Source: a bacterium
GTDB taxonomy: Bacteria; Bacillota; Bacilli; Lactobacillales; Streptococcaceae
Length of the DNA: 64,000 bases
Assembly (NCBI GenBank): GCA_905221105.1
Contig: CAJNBW010000004.1
Span: 1-64,000, forward strand
Direction: 5' to 3'
Part shown: piece by piece, positions 1 through 8,914 of the stretch
Numbering within the stretch: the stretch's first letter is position 1
Layout of the letters: each line of letters opens with the position of its first letter
Program-made: the position numbers and the translations under genes
Notes under the pieces: generated by a model
What the model saw: only the letters and a program-made list of their open reading frames with translations
Told to the model about the DNA's origin: nothing
The model's database searches: none

Positions 1-77
1 CTCCTTCAGCGTTCTACTTGCATGTATTAGGCACGCCGCCAGCGTTCGTCCTGAGCCAGGATCAAACTCTCATTAAA
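1..77 (-). rRNA. 16S rRNA, 5' end (truncated by window edge)
   Basis: The reverse complement carries the universal 16S 5' sequence GAGTTTGATCCTGGCTCAG followed by GACGAACGCTGGCGGCGTG. Only the first ~77 bases are inside the window; the 5' end is placed by alignment with the E. coli 16S start, so the exact end is approximate. It is transcribed toward lower coordinates from a strong promoter 150 bases upstream, with tRNA-Glu lying upstream of that. Confidence 0.97.
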
Positions 78-231
78 GTTTGAGTTCTCACTCATTTCTG
101 TCACTGACAGATTTATTGTTTTTTTCATTGTTCAGTACTATAACTTTAGTTATAGCGCCCTGCACATTGGTTCGTCTTGTTCAGTTTTCAAAGGTCTTTG
201 TCACTCGCTTCTCTCAAGCGACAACTATATT

Positions 232-260
232 AGTATATCACAGTCGCTTTCGCTTGTCAA
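232..260 (-). promoter_or_regulatory. rRNA operon promoter
   Basis: On the minus strand TTGACA (260-255) is separated by exactly 17 bases from TATACT (237-232), about 155 bases before the 16S 5' end. The long leader between them is typical for rRNA operons. Confidence 0.85.
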
Positions 261-317
261 CACTTTTTTTGAAACTTTTTTAAGTTTTTCATCAAGTGCC
301 TCAACCGCAACATACCA

Positions 318-389
318 TAGTCCGTACGGGATTCGAACCCGTGTTACCGCCGTGAAAAGGCGGTGTCTTAACCCCTTGACCAACGGACC
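318..389 (-). tRNA. tRNA-Glu (anticodon TTC)
   Basis: The reverse complement folds as a complete 72-base tRNA: acceptor GGTCCGT pairs with ACGGACT, the anticodon loop reads CTTTTCA giving anticodon TTC, and the T-arm carries GGTTCGAATCC. The CCA end is not encoded (the genome continues TGG after the discriminator A). It lies just upstream of the rRNA promoter in the same direction. Confidence 0.96.
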
Positions 390-414
390 AGAGTTGTTAT
401 TTTCAACTCTTACT

Positions 415-442
415 ATTATACCGACTTTTTATTTTTTGTCAA
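415..442 (-). promoter_or_regulatory. tRNA-Glu promoter
   Basis: Minus-strand TTGACA (442-437) and TATAAT (420-415) with a 16-base spacer precede the tRNA. An inverted repeat (AGAGTTG/CAACTCT, 390-410) lies between the -10 box and the tRNA. Confidence 0.8.
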
Positions 443-450
443 TAACTTTT

Positions 451-1806
451 TTAAACTTTTTTAATTAATTTTACAACTGCTTCCGTTCGAGCGGTGTGTG
501 GGAACATATCGACCGACTGGATATAATGAAGATCATAGACTTCTACTAAGCGCACTAAATCACGAGCCAAGGTCGAAACATTGCAAGAAATATAGACCAT
601 TTTTTCTGGTACATAGGTAAGAATTGTATCTAATAACTTATCATCCAGACCTGTACGTGGTGGATCCACAATCAGAGCATCTGCTCGGTAGCCTTCCTTG
701 TACCAACGAGGAATAATCTCTTCTGCCGTTCCAGCTTCATAATGAGTATTGTCAAATCCCATTCTTTTAGCATTTCTCTTGGCATCTTCAATAGCTTCTG
801 GAATAATATCCATACCTCTGAGTGTTTTAACTTTCTTTGCAAAGGCAAATCCAATCGTACCAACTCCACAATAAGCATCAATCAAATGGTCTTCTTTATT
901 AACATCCAAGGCTTTCACCGCCTCGCTATAGAGGACTTCTGTTTGTTCGGGATTTAGTTGATAAAAAGCTCTAGGAGATAGTGAAAATTCATAATCGAGT
1001 ACACCTTCTTGAATACTCTCTTCTCCCCAGATAATCTCTGTCTTTTCACCATAGATCTCACTGGTTTTAGATGTATTTGTATTCACAGCTACTGTCACAA
1101 CTTCTGGAAAATCTTTAACTAAGTCTTTTACCAGTTGAGTTAAGTTAAGCTGACGGTTTGTAACAATAATAATCTGAACCTGTCCAGTCTTTCTTGCTCG
1201 TCGGACCATAATAGTACGGACACCTAGGACTTTCCTCTCATCTGTGATTGGAATCTGATGATAAGTAAGCAATTCTGCTAGGCGATTAGCAATCACTTGG
1301 GTTTCCTTATCTTGTACTAGGCAGTCTTTCAACTCTACCAAATAATGAGAGTTTTCTGCATACAGACCTGCCTTGACCTGATTTTTAAATTTTCGAGTCT
1401 GAAATTGTAACTTAGCACGATAGTACTTGGGTTCCTGCATTCCAATAGTTGGACGAATTTCATAGTTTTCATATCCTGCAGGAGCGAATTTTTTCAGTGC
1501 TTGGTGAAGTAGGTCTGTCTTGAACTCCAGCTGCTTATCATAATGCAGGTGCATGATTTGGCATCCTCCGCATTCATTATAAATAGTACAAGCTGGCACA
1601 ACTCGGAATTTTGACTTCTTATTAACCTTTAGTAATTTTGCTTCAACAAAGTTGTGTTTAATAGAAGTAATTTGACAATAGATATCTTCTCCTTTGAGAG
1701 CTCCAGGTACAAAGACTAATGTTTTTTGGTAAAAGCCGATTCCCTCACCATTAATTCCCATGCGCTTGATTTTTAATGGTATTTTTTGTTTCACTTTCAG
1801 ATTCAT
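451..1806 (-). CDS. rlmD: 23S rRNA (uracil-5-)-methyltransferase RlmD/RumA type
   Basis: A 451-residue S-adenosylmethionine-dependent RNA methyltransferase that forms 5-methyluridine in 23S rRNA. The order is an N-terminal TRAM-like RNA-binding domain (about 1-60), an iron-sulfur cluster cysteine set (C73, C79, C82 in [10 protein letters not shown], plus a cysteine near 165), and a C-terminal Rossmann methyltransferase with [10 protein letters not shown], the VDPPRTGLD motif and the catalytic cysteine in [13 protein letters not shown]. It is divergent from recX, and the two share a 37-base spacer, so their promoters overlap. Which paralogue specificity (RlmD versus RlmCD) applies cannot be settled from the sequence. 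RlmCD-type enzymes that methylate both U747 and U1939 are known in pneumococcus. Confidence 0.9.
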   Translation of the reverse strand: MNLKVKQKIPLKIKRMGINGEGIGFYQKTLVFVPGALKGEDIYCQITSIKHNFVEAKLLKVNKKSKFRVVPACTIYNECGGCQIMHLHYDKQLEFKTDLLHQALKKFAPAGYENYEIRPTIGMQEPKYYRAKLQFQTRKFKNQVKAGLYAENSHYLVELKDCLVQDKETQVIANRLAELLTYHQIPITDERKVLGVRTIMVRRARKTGQVQIIIVTNRQLNLTQLVKDLVKDFPEVVTVAVNTNTSKTSEIYGEKTEIIWGEESIQEGVLDYEFSLSPRAFYQLNPEQTEVLYSEAVKALDVNKEDHLIDAYCGVGTIGFAFAKKVKTLRGMDIIPEAIEDAKRNAKRMGFDNTHYEAGTAEEIIPRWYKEGYRADALIVDPPRTGLDDKLLDTILTYVPEKMVYISCNVSTLARDLVRLVEVYDLHYIQSVDMFPHTARTEAVVKLIKKV

Positions 1807-1831
1807 ACCCCTATCTTATCACATTTTGAGT

Positions 1832-1844
1832 TATAATAGAACTA
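1832..1844 (+). promoter_or_regulatory. recX -10 box abutting the start codon (leaderless)
   Basis: TATAAT at 1832-1837 is followed by AGAACT and then ATG at 1844. A start point six to seven bases after the -10 box falls on the A of the ATG. No Shine-Dalgarno sequence can exist in the transcript. No good -35 box is visible, and the site overlaps the divergent rlmD upstream region. Confidence 0.6.
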
Positions 1845-2620
1845 TGAGAATCACAAAACTTGAAAAGAAAAAAAGACTCTATCTGATGGAACTTGATAAT
1901 GGCGACAAATGCTACATTACTGAAGATACAATTGTTCGTTTTATGTTATCGAGAGATAAGGTGATAAGCGAAGAGGAATTGAAAGAGATTCAGAACTTTG
2001 CCCAATTTTCTTATGGTAAGAATCTAGCTCTCTACCACCTATCATTTAAAGCACGTACTGAAAAAGAGGTCAGTGAATATCTAAAAAAATATGATATTAA
2101 TGAAAAAATAGTTTCTCAAGTCATTGCTAATCTTAAAGAAGATAAGTGGATTAATGATAGCCAGTACGCTTATGCTATCATCAATGCCAATCAACTTTCA
2201 GGAGACAAGGGGCCTTATGTACTGATTCAGAAATTAATACAAAAAGGAATTTCAAAATCTACTATAGAAGAAATCTTGAATGATTTTGATTTTTCGGAAG
2301 TTGCTCAACGTGTAGCTAATAAACTCTTGAAAAAATATGAAGGAAAACTTCCAGCTCGTGCCTTGCAAGATAAGATTATTCAAGATTTGACAAACAAGGG
2401 CTTCTCTTACTCTGATGCTAAAAGTGCCTTTGACGACTTGGATAGCCAAGTTGACCAAGAAACGACTCAGGAACTCATCTTCAAGGAACTTGATAAGCAA
2501 TATGCTAAGTATGCCCGAAAGTATGAAGGATACGAACTTAAACAGCGTTTAACTCAAGTTTTAGCACGAAAGGGCTACGATTTTTCGGATATAGCAAGCG
2601 CTCTCAGAGAATATCTTTAA
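1844..2620 (+). CDS. recX: RecX family recombination regulator
   Basis: A 258-residue RecX protein, which in other bacteria binds and restrains RecA filaments. It is all-helical, with several three-helix RecX repeats, for example [19 protein letters not shown] near 65 and [21 protein letters not shown] near 165, ending with a further repeat near 235. The reading frame is open further upstream (1760), but that would run through the divergent rlmD start. The ATG at 1844 matches the usual protein start and follows the -10 box by six bases, implying a leaderless mRNA. A DUF402 gene follows in the same direction with its own promoter. Confidence 0.92.
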   Translation: MRITKLEKKKRLYLMELDNGDKCYITEDTIVRFMLSRDKVISEEELKEIQNFAQFSYGKNLALYHLSFKARTEKEVSEYLKKYDINEKIVSQVIANLKEDKWINDSQYAYAIINANQLSGDKGPYVLIQKLIQKGISKSTIEEILNDFDFSEVAQRVANKLLKKYEGKLPARALQDKIIQDLTNKGFSYSDAKSAFDDLDSQVDQETTQELIFKELDKQYAKYARKYEGYELKQRLTQVLARKGYDFSDIASALREYL

Positions 2621-2658
2621 TATTTTCATGTAAAATTCACAGATTTTAGTCAATTTTA

Positions 2659-2667
2659 TGGTATAAT
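2659..2667 (+). promoter_or_regulatory. Extended -10 promoter before the DUF402 gene
   Basis: TGGTATAAT (TGn-TATAAT) lies 42 bases before the ATG at 2709. No convincing -35 box is seen at 17 bases. Confidence 0.6.
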
Positions 2668-2708
2668 AGTAAACGATAAACTTATAAATTGTAGAAAGTT
2701 GGTTAGTT

Positions 2709-3242
2709 ATGAAGCTTCCAAAAGAAGGCGACTTTATTACAATTCAAAGTTATAAGCATGATGGGAGTCTCCACCGAACTTGGCGGGACACCATGGTACT
2801 AAAAACAACAGAAAACGCCATTATTGGTGTCAACGATCATACACTTGTTACCGAAAGTGATGGTCGTCGTTGGGTCACTCGAGAACCGGCTATTGTTTAC
2901 TTTCACAAGAAATATTGGTTTAATATCATTGCCATGATTCGTGATAATGGAATTTCCTACTATTGCAATATGGCTAGCCCCTACTATCTGGATGAAGAAG
3001 CACTGAAGTATATTGATTACGATTTGGATGTTAAAATTTTTACAGATGGGGAAAAACGTCTCTTGGACGTTGAGGAGTATGAGCGTCACAAACGCAAAAT
3101 GAATTATTCTGATGATTTGGACTATATTTTAAAAGAACATGTCAAAATTCTTGTTGATTGGATTAACAATGAACGTGGTCCTTTCTCAGAAGCCTATGTA
3201 AACATTTGGTACAAGCGCTATGTAGAACTAAAGAATCGGTAA
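2709..3242 (+). CDS. DUF402 nucleoside di/triphosphate phosphatase (Ntdp/YgaC family)
   Basis: A 177-residue single-domain DUF402 (UPF0374) protein. The Staphylococcus relative Ntdp hydrolyses nucleoside tri- and diphosphates, and that activity is inferred here by family. Recognisable parts are the N-terminal barrel ([19 protein letters not shown]), the acidic-aromatic motif [22 protein letters not shown] and the metal-site region [14 protein letters not shown], followed by a helical C-terminus. The start has only a weak ribosome site (GAAAG about 11 bases upstream). The gene is monocistronic, with a terminator just after the stop. Confidence 0.9.
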   Translation: MKLPKEGDFITIQSYKHDGSLHRTWRDTMVLKTTENAIIGVNDHTLVTESDGRRWVTREPAIVYFHKKYWFNIIAMIRDNGISYYCNMASPYYLDEEALKYIDYDLDVKIFTDGEKRLLDVEEYERHKRKMNYSDDLDYILKEHVKILVDWINNERGPFSEAYVNIWYKRYVELKNR

Positions 3243-3252
3243 AGTTGTCAAA

Positions 3253-3280
3253 CTGGGGTGAAGGCCCTGGTTTTTTATTT
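3253..3280 (+). terminator. Terminator of the DUF402 gene
   Basis: CTGGGG and CCCTGG form an imperfect stem with wobble pairs, followed on the plus strand by TTTTTTATTTT. Confidence 0.6.
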
Positions 3281-3304
3281 TAAAAACCCAGCTTTGCAGC
3301 TGGG
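3281..3304 (-). terminator. Terminator of queH
   Basis: Minus-strand stem GCCCAGC/GCTGGG (3304-3287) is followed by TTTTTAAAATAAAAAA. It sits immediately after the queH stop and faces the terminator of the convergent gene. Confidence 0.75.
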
Positions 3305-3311
3305 CTTATCC

Positions 3312-4079
3312 TTATATATCTAATTTTGTAACTGTAAATTTGATATGGGAATAGTCTTTTTCCACATCCTTATCCAGTAAGAAAGCCGTGGCGTCCTTCT
3401 TGACCTGAACCAAGTCAATATTCTGCGCTTGGGCTGCATAGACACATCCACAATAACATTGACGATAGATATCATACTCTTCACACATCTCTACTGAACG
3501 TTTGTAACCCTGATTTTTCTTGAAATCGCTGGGAAGATAGTGGGTGGTATAAATCTTTTGCACATCGATTCCGATGCTGTTGATGGTTTGAGAATTCTTA
3601 TGAGGACTGATGGTTAAAGCCGAACCGAAGTAGTCAAAGCCTAAATCCATAGCCACTTGCGCTGTTTTATCCAGACGGTAGTCAAAGCAAACCTTGCAAC
3701 GATCACCACCTTCTGGCTCTTCTTCCAGTCCTCTGACTAACTTACGATATTCATTTGGTTCGTAGGGAGCTTCTAGATACTGAACCGTATTTCCTGTCCT
3801 CTCATTGAAATCACTGACAAATTTCTTGGTAACATAAGCCCGCTTATGGTATTCTGCCTTGGGATGGATATTGGAATTGGCAAAATAGATGGTCACATCT
3901 GCATACTTGGTCAGGTATTCTAGGGTATAGGTACTGCAAGGGGCACAGCAAACATGCATGAGAATAGTTGGACGTTGCTCATTTTTCTCCCATACTTGTA
4001 CCATTTTCTGCATGACACGGTCATAATTAATCTTCTGATTGGGGTTCATCTTGCTCAGAATTTCTTCTACATCGATCAT
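3312..4079 (-). CDS. queH: Epoxyqueuosine reductase QueH
   Basis: A 255-residue QueH (formerly DUF208) enzyme, the non-orthologous replacement of QueG that reduces epoxyqueuosine to queuosine in tRNA. The family's cysteine signature is complete: HVCCAPCS near 42-49, CKVCFDYRL near 127-135 and CYCGC near 207-211; these bind an iron-sulfur cluster and a mononuclear iron. The ribosome site AGGAG lies six bases before the ATG. No other queuosine synthesis genes are in the window, so the cell probably salvages a precursor (inference). Confidence 0.93.
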   Translation of the reverse strand: MIDVEEILSKMNPNQKINYDRVMQKMVQVWEKNEQRPTILMHVCCAPCSTYTLEYLTKYADVTIYFANSNIHPKAEYHKRAYVTKKFVSDFNERTGNTVQYLEAPYEPNEYRKLVRGLEEEPEGGDRCKVCFDYRLDKTAQVAMDLGFDYFGSALTISPHKNSQTINSIGIDVQKIYTTHYLPSDFKKNQGYKRSVEMCEEYDIYRQCYCGCVYAAQAQNIDLVQVKKDATAFLLDKDVEKDYSHIKFTVTKLDI

Positions 4080-4154
4080 GTTTTTCTCCTTTTTCTAGTC
4101 TTATTTTATCATATAAGTTAGGAGAGCTCAAATCTATTTTGAAGAGAAAATCAT

Positions 4155-4183
4155 AAAAGGAGGGGTAGGCATTCCCTCCTTTT
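4155..4183 (-). terminator. Terminator of the groESL operon
   Basis: Minus-strand stem AAAAGGAGGG/CCCTCCTTTT with an eight-base loop, 33 bases after the groEL stop. Confidence 0.8.
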
Positions 4184-4215
4184 GTGTTATTTATAAGTTG
4201 TTTTCTATAGAAAGC

Positions 4216-5853
<1,638 letters not shown>

Positions 5854-6138
5854 CTATTCTTCAATGATTGCCAAGATGTTAGCTTCGCCTACGATGATGT
5901 ACTTCTCATCGCCATCTTTGACATCAAGACCTGCGTGAGCTTCAACCAAGACACGGTCGCCAGTCTTAACGCTTGGGGCAACCAAGTCACCATTCAAGGT
6001 ACGAACTCCTTGTCCAGTAGCTACAACTTGAGCTGTTTTGGTTTTTTCTTGAGCTGAGCCTGCAAGGACAAATCCTCCAACAGTTTGTTCTTTTTCTTCG
6101 ATTTTCAAGACCACACGGTCTCCTAATGGTTTCAACAT
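5854..6138 (-). CDS. groES: Co-chaperonin GroES
   Basis: A 94-residue GroES ring subunit beginning [19 protein letters not shown] and carrying the mobile-loop region [17 protein letters not shown] (residues about 21-37), which contacts GroEL. The ribosome site GGAGG is well placed before the ATG. A CIRCE operator lies 31 bases upstream, so HrcA (encoded at 45.9-46.9 kb) is expected to repress this operon. Confidence 0.98.
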   Translation of the reverse strand: MLKPLGDRVVLKIEEKEQTVGGFVLAGSAQEKTKTAQVVATGQGVRTLNGDLVAPSVKTGDRVLVEAHAGLDVKDGDEKYIIVGEANILAIIEE

Positions 6139-6168
6139 CTGATTTCCTCCATAATGAGATAGATATTA

Positions 6169-6195
6169 TTAGCACTCTTTGCTCCTGAGTGCTAA
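6169..6195 (-). promoter_or_regulatory. CIRCE operator of groESL
   Basis: Perfect inverted repeat TTAGCACTC-N9-GAGTGCTAA, the HrcA binding site, located between the promoter and groES. Confidence 0.97.
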
Positions 6196-6206
6196 TTCAT
6201 AGTTCT

Positions 6207-6234
6207 ATTGTATCACTTGGTCAGAAATAGTCAA
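6207..6234 (-). promoter_or_regulatory. groESL promoter
   Basis: Minus-strand TTGACT (6234-6229) and TACAAT (6212-6207) with a 16-base spacer. The -35 box starts directly at the end of the T-run that terminates ssbB. Confidence 0.8.
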
Positions 6235-6284
6235 GAAAAAAGTCTGACTTTGGCAAGATAAAAAGCCTGAGACCAAGTCAGACT
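6235..6284 (-). terminator. Terminator of ssbB
   Basis: A long inverted repeat (AGTCTGACTTGG and CCAAAGTCAGACT on the minus strand) followed by TTTTTT at 6240-6235. The T-run ends where the groESL -35 box begins. Confidence 0.8.
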
Positions 6285-6293
6285 TTTCGATGC

Positions 6294-6689
6294 TTAAAAT
6301 GGCAATTCCTCCTCTTCCAAAACCAAATCTGCCAAATCTTGGCCTGTGTTATTTTCACGCATGGCACGTTGGGCGCGGCTTTCCAAGAGTTGGAATCCTG
6401 TAACAAGAACTTCGGTCACATAGTTCATTTGGCCATTTTTCTCAAAGCGACGAGTACGCAATTCTCCATCAACGGAAATGAGACTACCTTTGGTTGCGTA
6501 GCTGGCCAAGGTTTCTGCTAGTCTGCCCCATAGGACCATATTGACAAAGTCAGCTTCACGTTCACCGTTTTGGTCTTTGTAACGACGGTTCACAGCGATA
6601 GTTGCACGCGCTACCGACTTGTCATTATTGGTTTTGTGCAATTCTGGTGTAGACGTCAAACGTCCAATCATGATAACTTTATTATACAT
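6294..6689 (-). CDS. ssbB: Competence-induced single-stranded DNA-binding protein SsbB
   Basis: A 131-residue OB-fold single-stranded DNA-binding protein. It is shorter than the housekeeping SsbA because the Gly/Gln-rich linker is reduced; it still ends with the acidic tip EEEELPF that recruits partner proteins. The start MYNKVIMIGRL and the core NMVLWGRLAETLASY are typical. A SigX (ComX) cin-box 22 bases upstream and the position before groESL match pneumococcal ssbB, a late competence gene that stores incoming single strands during transformation. An AGGAGG ribosome site precedes the ATG. Confidence 0.95.
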   Translation of the reverse strand: MYNKVIMIGRLTSTPELHKTNNDKSVARATIAVNRRYKDQNGEREADFVNMVLWGRLAETLASYATKGSLISVDGELRTRRFEKNGQMNYVTEVLVTGFQLLESRAQRAMRENNTGQDLADLVLEEEELPF

Positions 6690-6710
6690 ATTTTCTTCCT
6701 CCTACTTATC

Positions 6711-6730
6711 TATTCGTAGGAAATCAAAAA
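6711..6730 (-). promoter_or_regulatory. SigX (ComX) cin-box promoter of ssbB
   Basis: Minus-strand TACGAATA (6718-6711) matches the streptococcal cin-box exactly, with the usual T-rich stretch (TTTTTTTGA) about ten bases upstream. The T-stretch is also the tail of the upstream gene's terminator. Confidence 0.93.
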
Positions 6731-6754
6731 AAGTTACAGAAATTTGTAACTTTT
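6724..6754 (-). terminator. Terminator of the SDR gene
   Basis: Minus-strand stem AAGTTACA/TGTAACTT with a six-base loop followed by TTTTTTTGA, overlapping the T-rich part of the ssbB cin-box promoter. Confidence 0.8.
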
Positions 6755-6766
6755 CGAGAAAATTTT

Positions 6767-7528
6767 TTATTTTTTATGAACCATGAAACCTGTTGCCTGT
6801 TGATTGGCCATAATGGTCATATCTGTAATCTGCACACGGCGAGGTTGACTGGTCACATAGACCACTGTGTCTGCAATATCCTGAGCTTGCAAGGCCTCAA
6901 TTCCCTGATAAACCGTCGCAGCTCGCTCTTTATCACCGTGAAAACGCACTGTAGAAAAATCTGTTTCGACAATTCCAGGCTGAATGGTCGTCACCTTGAT
7001 ATCCGTTGCGATGGTATCAATTCGCAGACCATCTGAAAAGGTCTTAACTGCTGCCTTGGTAGCTGAGTAAACAGCGGCACCCGCATAAGCATAGATTCCT
7101 GCTGTTGACCCCATGTTGATGATATGACCTTGATTGGCTTTTACCATCGCTGGCAAGAAACAGCGAGTGACTGCCATCAAACCTTTGACATTGGTATCCA
7201 ACATGGTCAGCATATCCAACTCTTCATAGTCCTGATAGGGTGCCAAGCCTAGAGCCAGTCCAGCATTATTGACCAAGATATCAATCTGCCCTATCGTTTC
7301 TAGAATATCAGAGCAGACAATCTTCACCATAGCCATATCCGTCACGTCTAGTGGAAAAGTCCAAACTACTTGATTTGGATAGGTTGCTGCAAACTCCGAC
7401 TTGAGGGTTTCTAATCTGTCTGTCCGTCGTCCTGTTAGAACAACATTCTCCCCCTGCTCCAGATAAGCACGCGCAATAGCTTCACCGATTCCTGAGGTCG
7501 CTCCTGTAATTACTACATTTTTTGCCAT
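6767..7528 (-). CDS. Short-chain dehydrogenase/reductase
   Basis: A 253-residue NAD(P)-dependent short-chain dehydrogenase. It has the Rossmann glycine motif GATSGIGEA (about residues 8-16), NNAGLALG, an active-site serine region (GSTAGIYAYAG) and the catalytic YxxxK in YSATKAAV. The arginines in TGRR after the second strand suggest NADP(H) preference, as in the YdfG-type serine/3-hydroxy acid dehydrogenases. The open frame extends 49 codons upstream, but the ATG at 7528 has an AGAAGGAA ribosome site and yields the standard start MAKNVVITG. The substrate is unknown. It lies 40 bases after ytpR and ends in a terminator. Confidence 0.9.
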   Translation of the reverse strand: MAKNVVITGATSGIGEAIARAYLEQGENVVLTGRRTDRLETLKSEFAATYPNQVVWTFPLDVTDMAMVKIVCSDILETIGQIDILVNNAGLALGLAPYQDYEELDMLTMLDTNVKGLMAVTRCFLPAMVKANQGHIINMGSTAGIYAYAGAAVYSATKAAVKTFSDGLRIDTIATDIKVTTIQPGIVETDFSTVRFHGDKERAATVYQGIEALQAQDIADTVVYVTSQPRRVQITDMTIMANQQATGFMVHKK

Positions 7529-7568
7529 CTTATTTCCTTCTATCTGGTCTATCAGATACTGACAATTA

Positions 7569-8195
7569 TTAGGCAGTCCAGTGTTTCGCTGGGTCAAATG
7601 GTGTTCCGACAACTTGGTCTTCTGATAATTCAATAATACCACGTTTTTGCGGAGCGTTTGGCAAATGCAATTCACGAGGACTGCACATCATGCCAAAACT
7701 CTTTTCGCCACGAAGCTCGCCTGGGAAAATGAGATTGCCTTTTGGCATCATAGCTCCAGGAAGAGCTACAATGGTTTTCAATCCGACACGTGCATTGGGA
7801 GCCCCTGCAACGATTTGCACTGTCTTGTCACTTGCGACTGCAACTTGGCAAATATTGAGATGGTCACTATCTGGATGAGCTACCATCTCGACAATTTCAC
7901 CAACAACGAACTTAGGTTCCTTGTCATTGACAATTTCTTCTGTAAAACCTTCCGCCTGCAACTCTTGGTTCAAACGAGCGACTTGCTCATCTGTTAAAAA
8001 TACTTGACCACACTCTTCAATTTCAAACAAACTTGAAACTTCAAAAATATTCCAAGCCACTGTTTCTCCATTATCTTTGAGGAAAACACGGGCTACCTTG
8101 CCTTTGCGCTCTACATCCAGTTTAGCATCTCCGCTATTTTTCACGATGACCATAAGGACATCACCGACATGTTCTTTGTTATATGTAAAAATCAT
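7569..8195 (-). CDS. ytpR: YtpR family tRNA-binding protein
   Basis: A 208-residue protein with an N-terminal DUF4479 domain (about 1-95) and a C-terminal EMAP/OB-fold tRNA-binding domain (about 95-200: VGEIVEMVAHPDSDHLNICQV, IVAGAPNARVGLKTIVALPG, and FGMMCSPREL). The C-terminal half resembles the N-terminus of the phenylalanyl-tRNA synthetase beta chain. Its biochemical role is not established. It sits in an operon with a thioredoxin-like protein, as ytpP-ytpR do in Bacillus. Confidence 0.9.
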   Translation of the reverse strand: MIFTYNKEHVGDVLMVIVKNSGDAKLDVERKGKVARVFLKDNGETVAWNIFEVSSLFEIEECGQVFLTDEQVARLNQELQAEGFTEEIVNDKEPKFVVGEIVEMVAHPDSDHLNICQVAVASDKTVQIVAGAPNARVGLKTIVALPGAMMPKGNLIFPGELRGEKSFGMMCSPRELHLPNAPQKRGIIELSEDQVVGTPFDPAKHWTA

Positions 8196-8210
8196 TGTTT
8201 CTCTTTTCTC

Positions 8211-8528
8211 CTATTTCAGTCCTGCTAAAAAGTCGTTAATTTGTTGCTTGCTTTTACGGTCGCGATTGACAAAACGGCCGATTTCCTTGTCCTTTTCTAG
8301 AACAACAAGGCTAGGGATTCCATAAACATCCCAGATTTTGGGCAAATCCATATACTGGTCTCGGTCCACTCGAATAAAGGTGAACTCTGGATTGGTCTCC
8401 TCAATTTCTGGCAAGGCAGGATAGATGTAACGACAATCGCCACACCAGTCGGCCACAAAAAGGAAGACTTTCTTGCCATCTTTTTCTACTAAAGATGCTA
8501 ATTCTTCTAAACTTGCTGGTTGTATCAT
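8211..8528 (-). CDS. ytpP: Thioredoxin-like protein (YtpP type)
   Basis: A 105-residue thioredoxin-fold protein with the redox motif WCGDC (FVADWCGDCRYIYP, residues about 26-39) and the cis-proline YGIPSL near 73. It has no signal peptide, so it acts in the cytoplasm. The CGDC centre differs from the classical CGPC and is seen in YtpP-like proteins that exchange with bacillithiol or other low-molecular thiols in Bacillus; the partner in streptococci is not known to me. It overlaps the upstream gene by four bases (ATGA) and precedes ytpR by 15 bases. Confidence 0.9.
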   Translation of the reverse strand: MIQPASLEELASLVEKDGKKVFLFVADWCGDCRYIYPALPEIEETNPEFTFIRVDRDQYMDLPKIWDVYGIPSLVVLEKDKEIGRFVNRDRKSKQQINDFLAGLK

Positions 8529-8815
8529 AATACTTCCTCCTCATAGACTAGGTCTTCATTTTCATAGACAAAGGTATAATGACGGCCATCCTCAAAAATG
8601 ACGCCGCCAACCAAGCTCTCCAGACTGCTTTCATAAACTTGAACATAGAGGGTCGCAATTTCCCCCATGTCTGAAAAATGGTCTCGCACAATCGCTGTCA
8701 ACTCTTCCTGAGTCTTCATGAGCTTGCGGTCATCTGCAACTTTTTTCGTAGCAAGGGCAAGGCTTCCAATACCAAGCAGAGCCAAGCCTGCCATCCACAT
8801 TTTTTTAGCTTTCAT
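8525..8815 (-). CDS. DUF4651 membrane-anchored protein
   Basis: A 96-residue protein of the DUF4651 family, function unknown. A single N-terminal membrane helix (about residues 7-22, MWMAGLALLGIGSLALA) precedes a small polar domain (about 30-96) ending EDLVYEEEVL. An ATG at 8824 is possible, but it lies inside the predicted -10 box TAAAAT. The ATG at 8815 is placed seven bases after that box and suggests a leaderless transcript. It is the first gene of the DUF4651-ytpP-ytpR-SDR group. Confidence 0.8.
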   Translation of the reverse strand: MKAKKMWMAGLALLGIGSLALATKKVADDRKLMKTQEELTAIVRDHFSDMGEIATLYVQVYESSLESLVGGVIFEDGRHYTFVYENEDLVYEEEVL

Positions 8816-8822
8816 ACCATTC

Positions 8823-8851
8823 ATTTTAACACAAAAAACGCCTCAGGACAA
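8823..8851 (-). promoter_or_regulatory. Promoter of the DUF4651-ytpP-ytpR operon (leaderless)
   Basis: Minus-strand extended -10 TGTTAAAAT (8831-8823) with TTGTCC (8851-8846) 17 bases upstream. The predicted start point coincides with the ATG at 8815. A hairpin CCTCA/TGAGG followed by CGTTTTTT overlaps the spacer. Confidence 0.6.
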
Positions 8852-8875
8852 ATGAGGAAGCAGCAGAAAAGCAAG

Positions 8876-8903
8876 TAAAAAGCCTCTTCCTTTAAGGAAA
8901 AGG
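8876..8903 (-). terminator. Terminator of the choline-binding protein gene
   Basis: Minus-strand stem CCTTTTCCTT/AAGGAAGAGG followed by CTTTTTACTT, ten bases after the stop codon. Confidence 0.8.
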
Positions 8904-8914
8904 ACTTCTTATTC

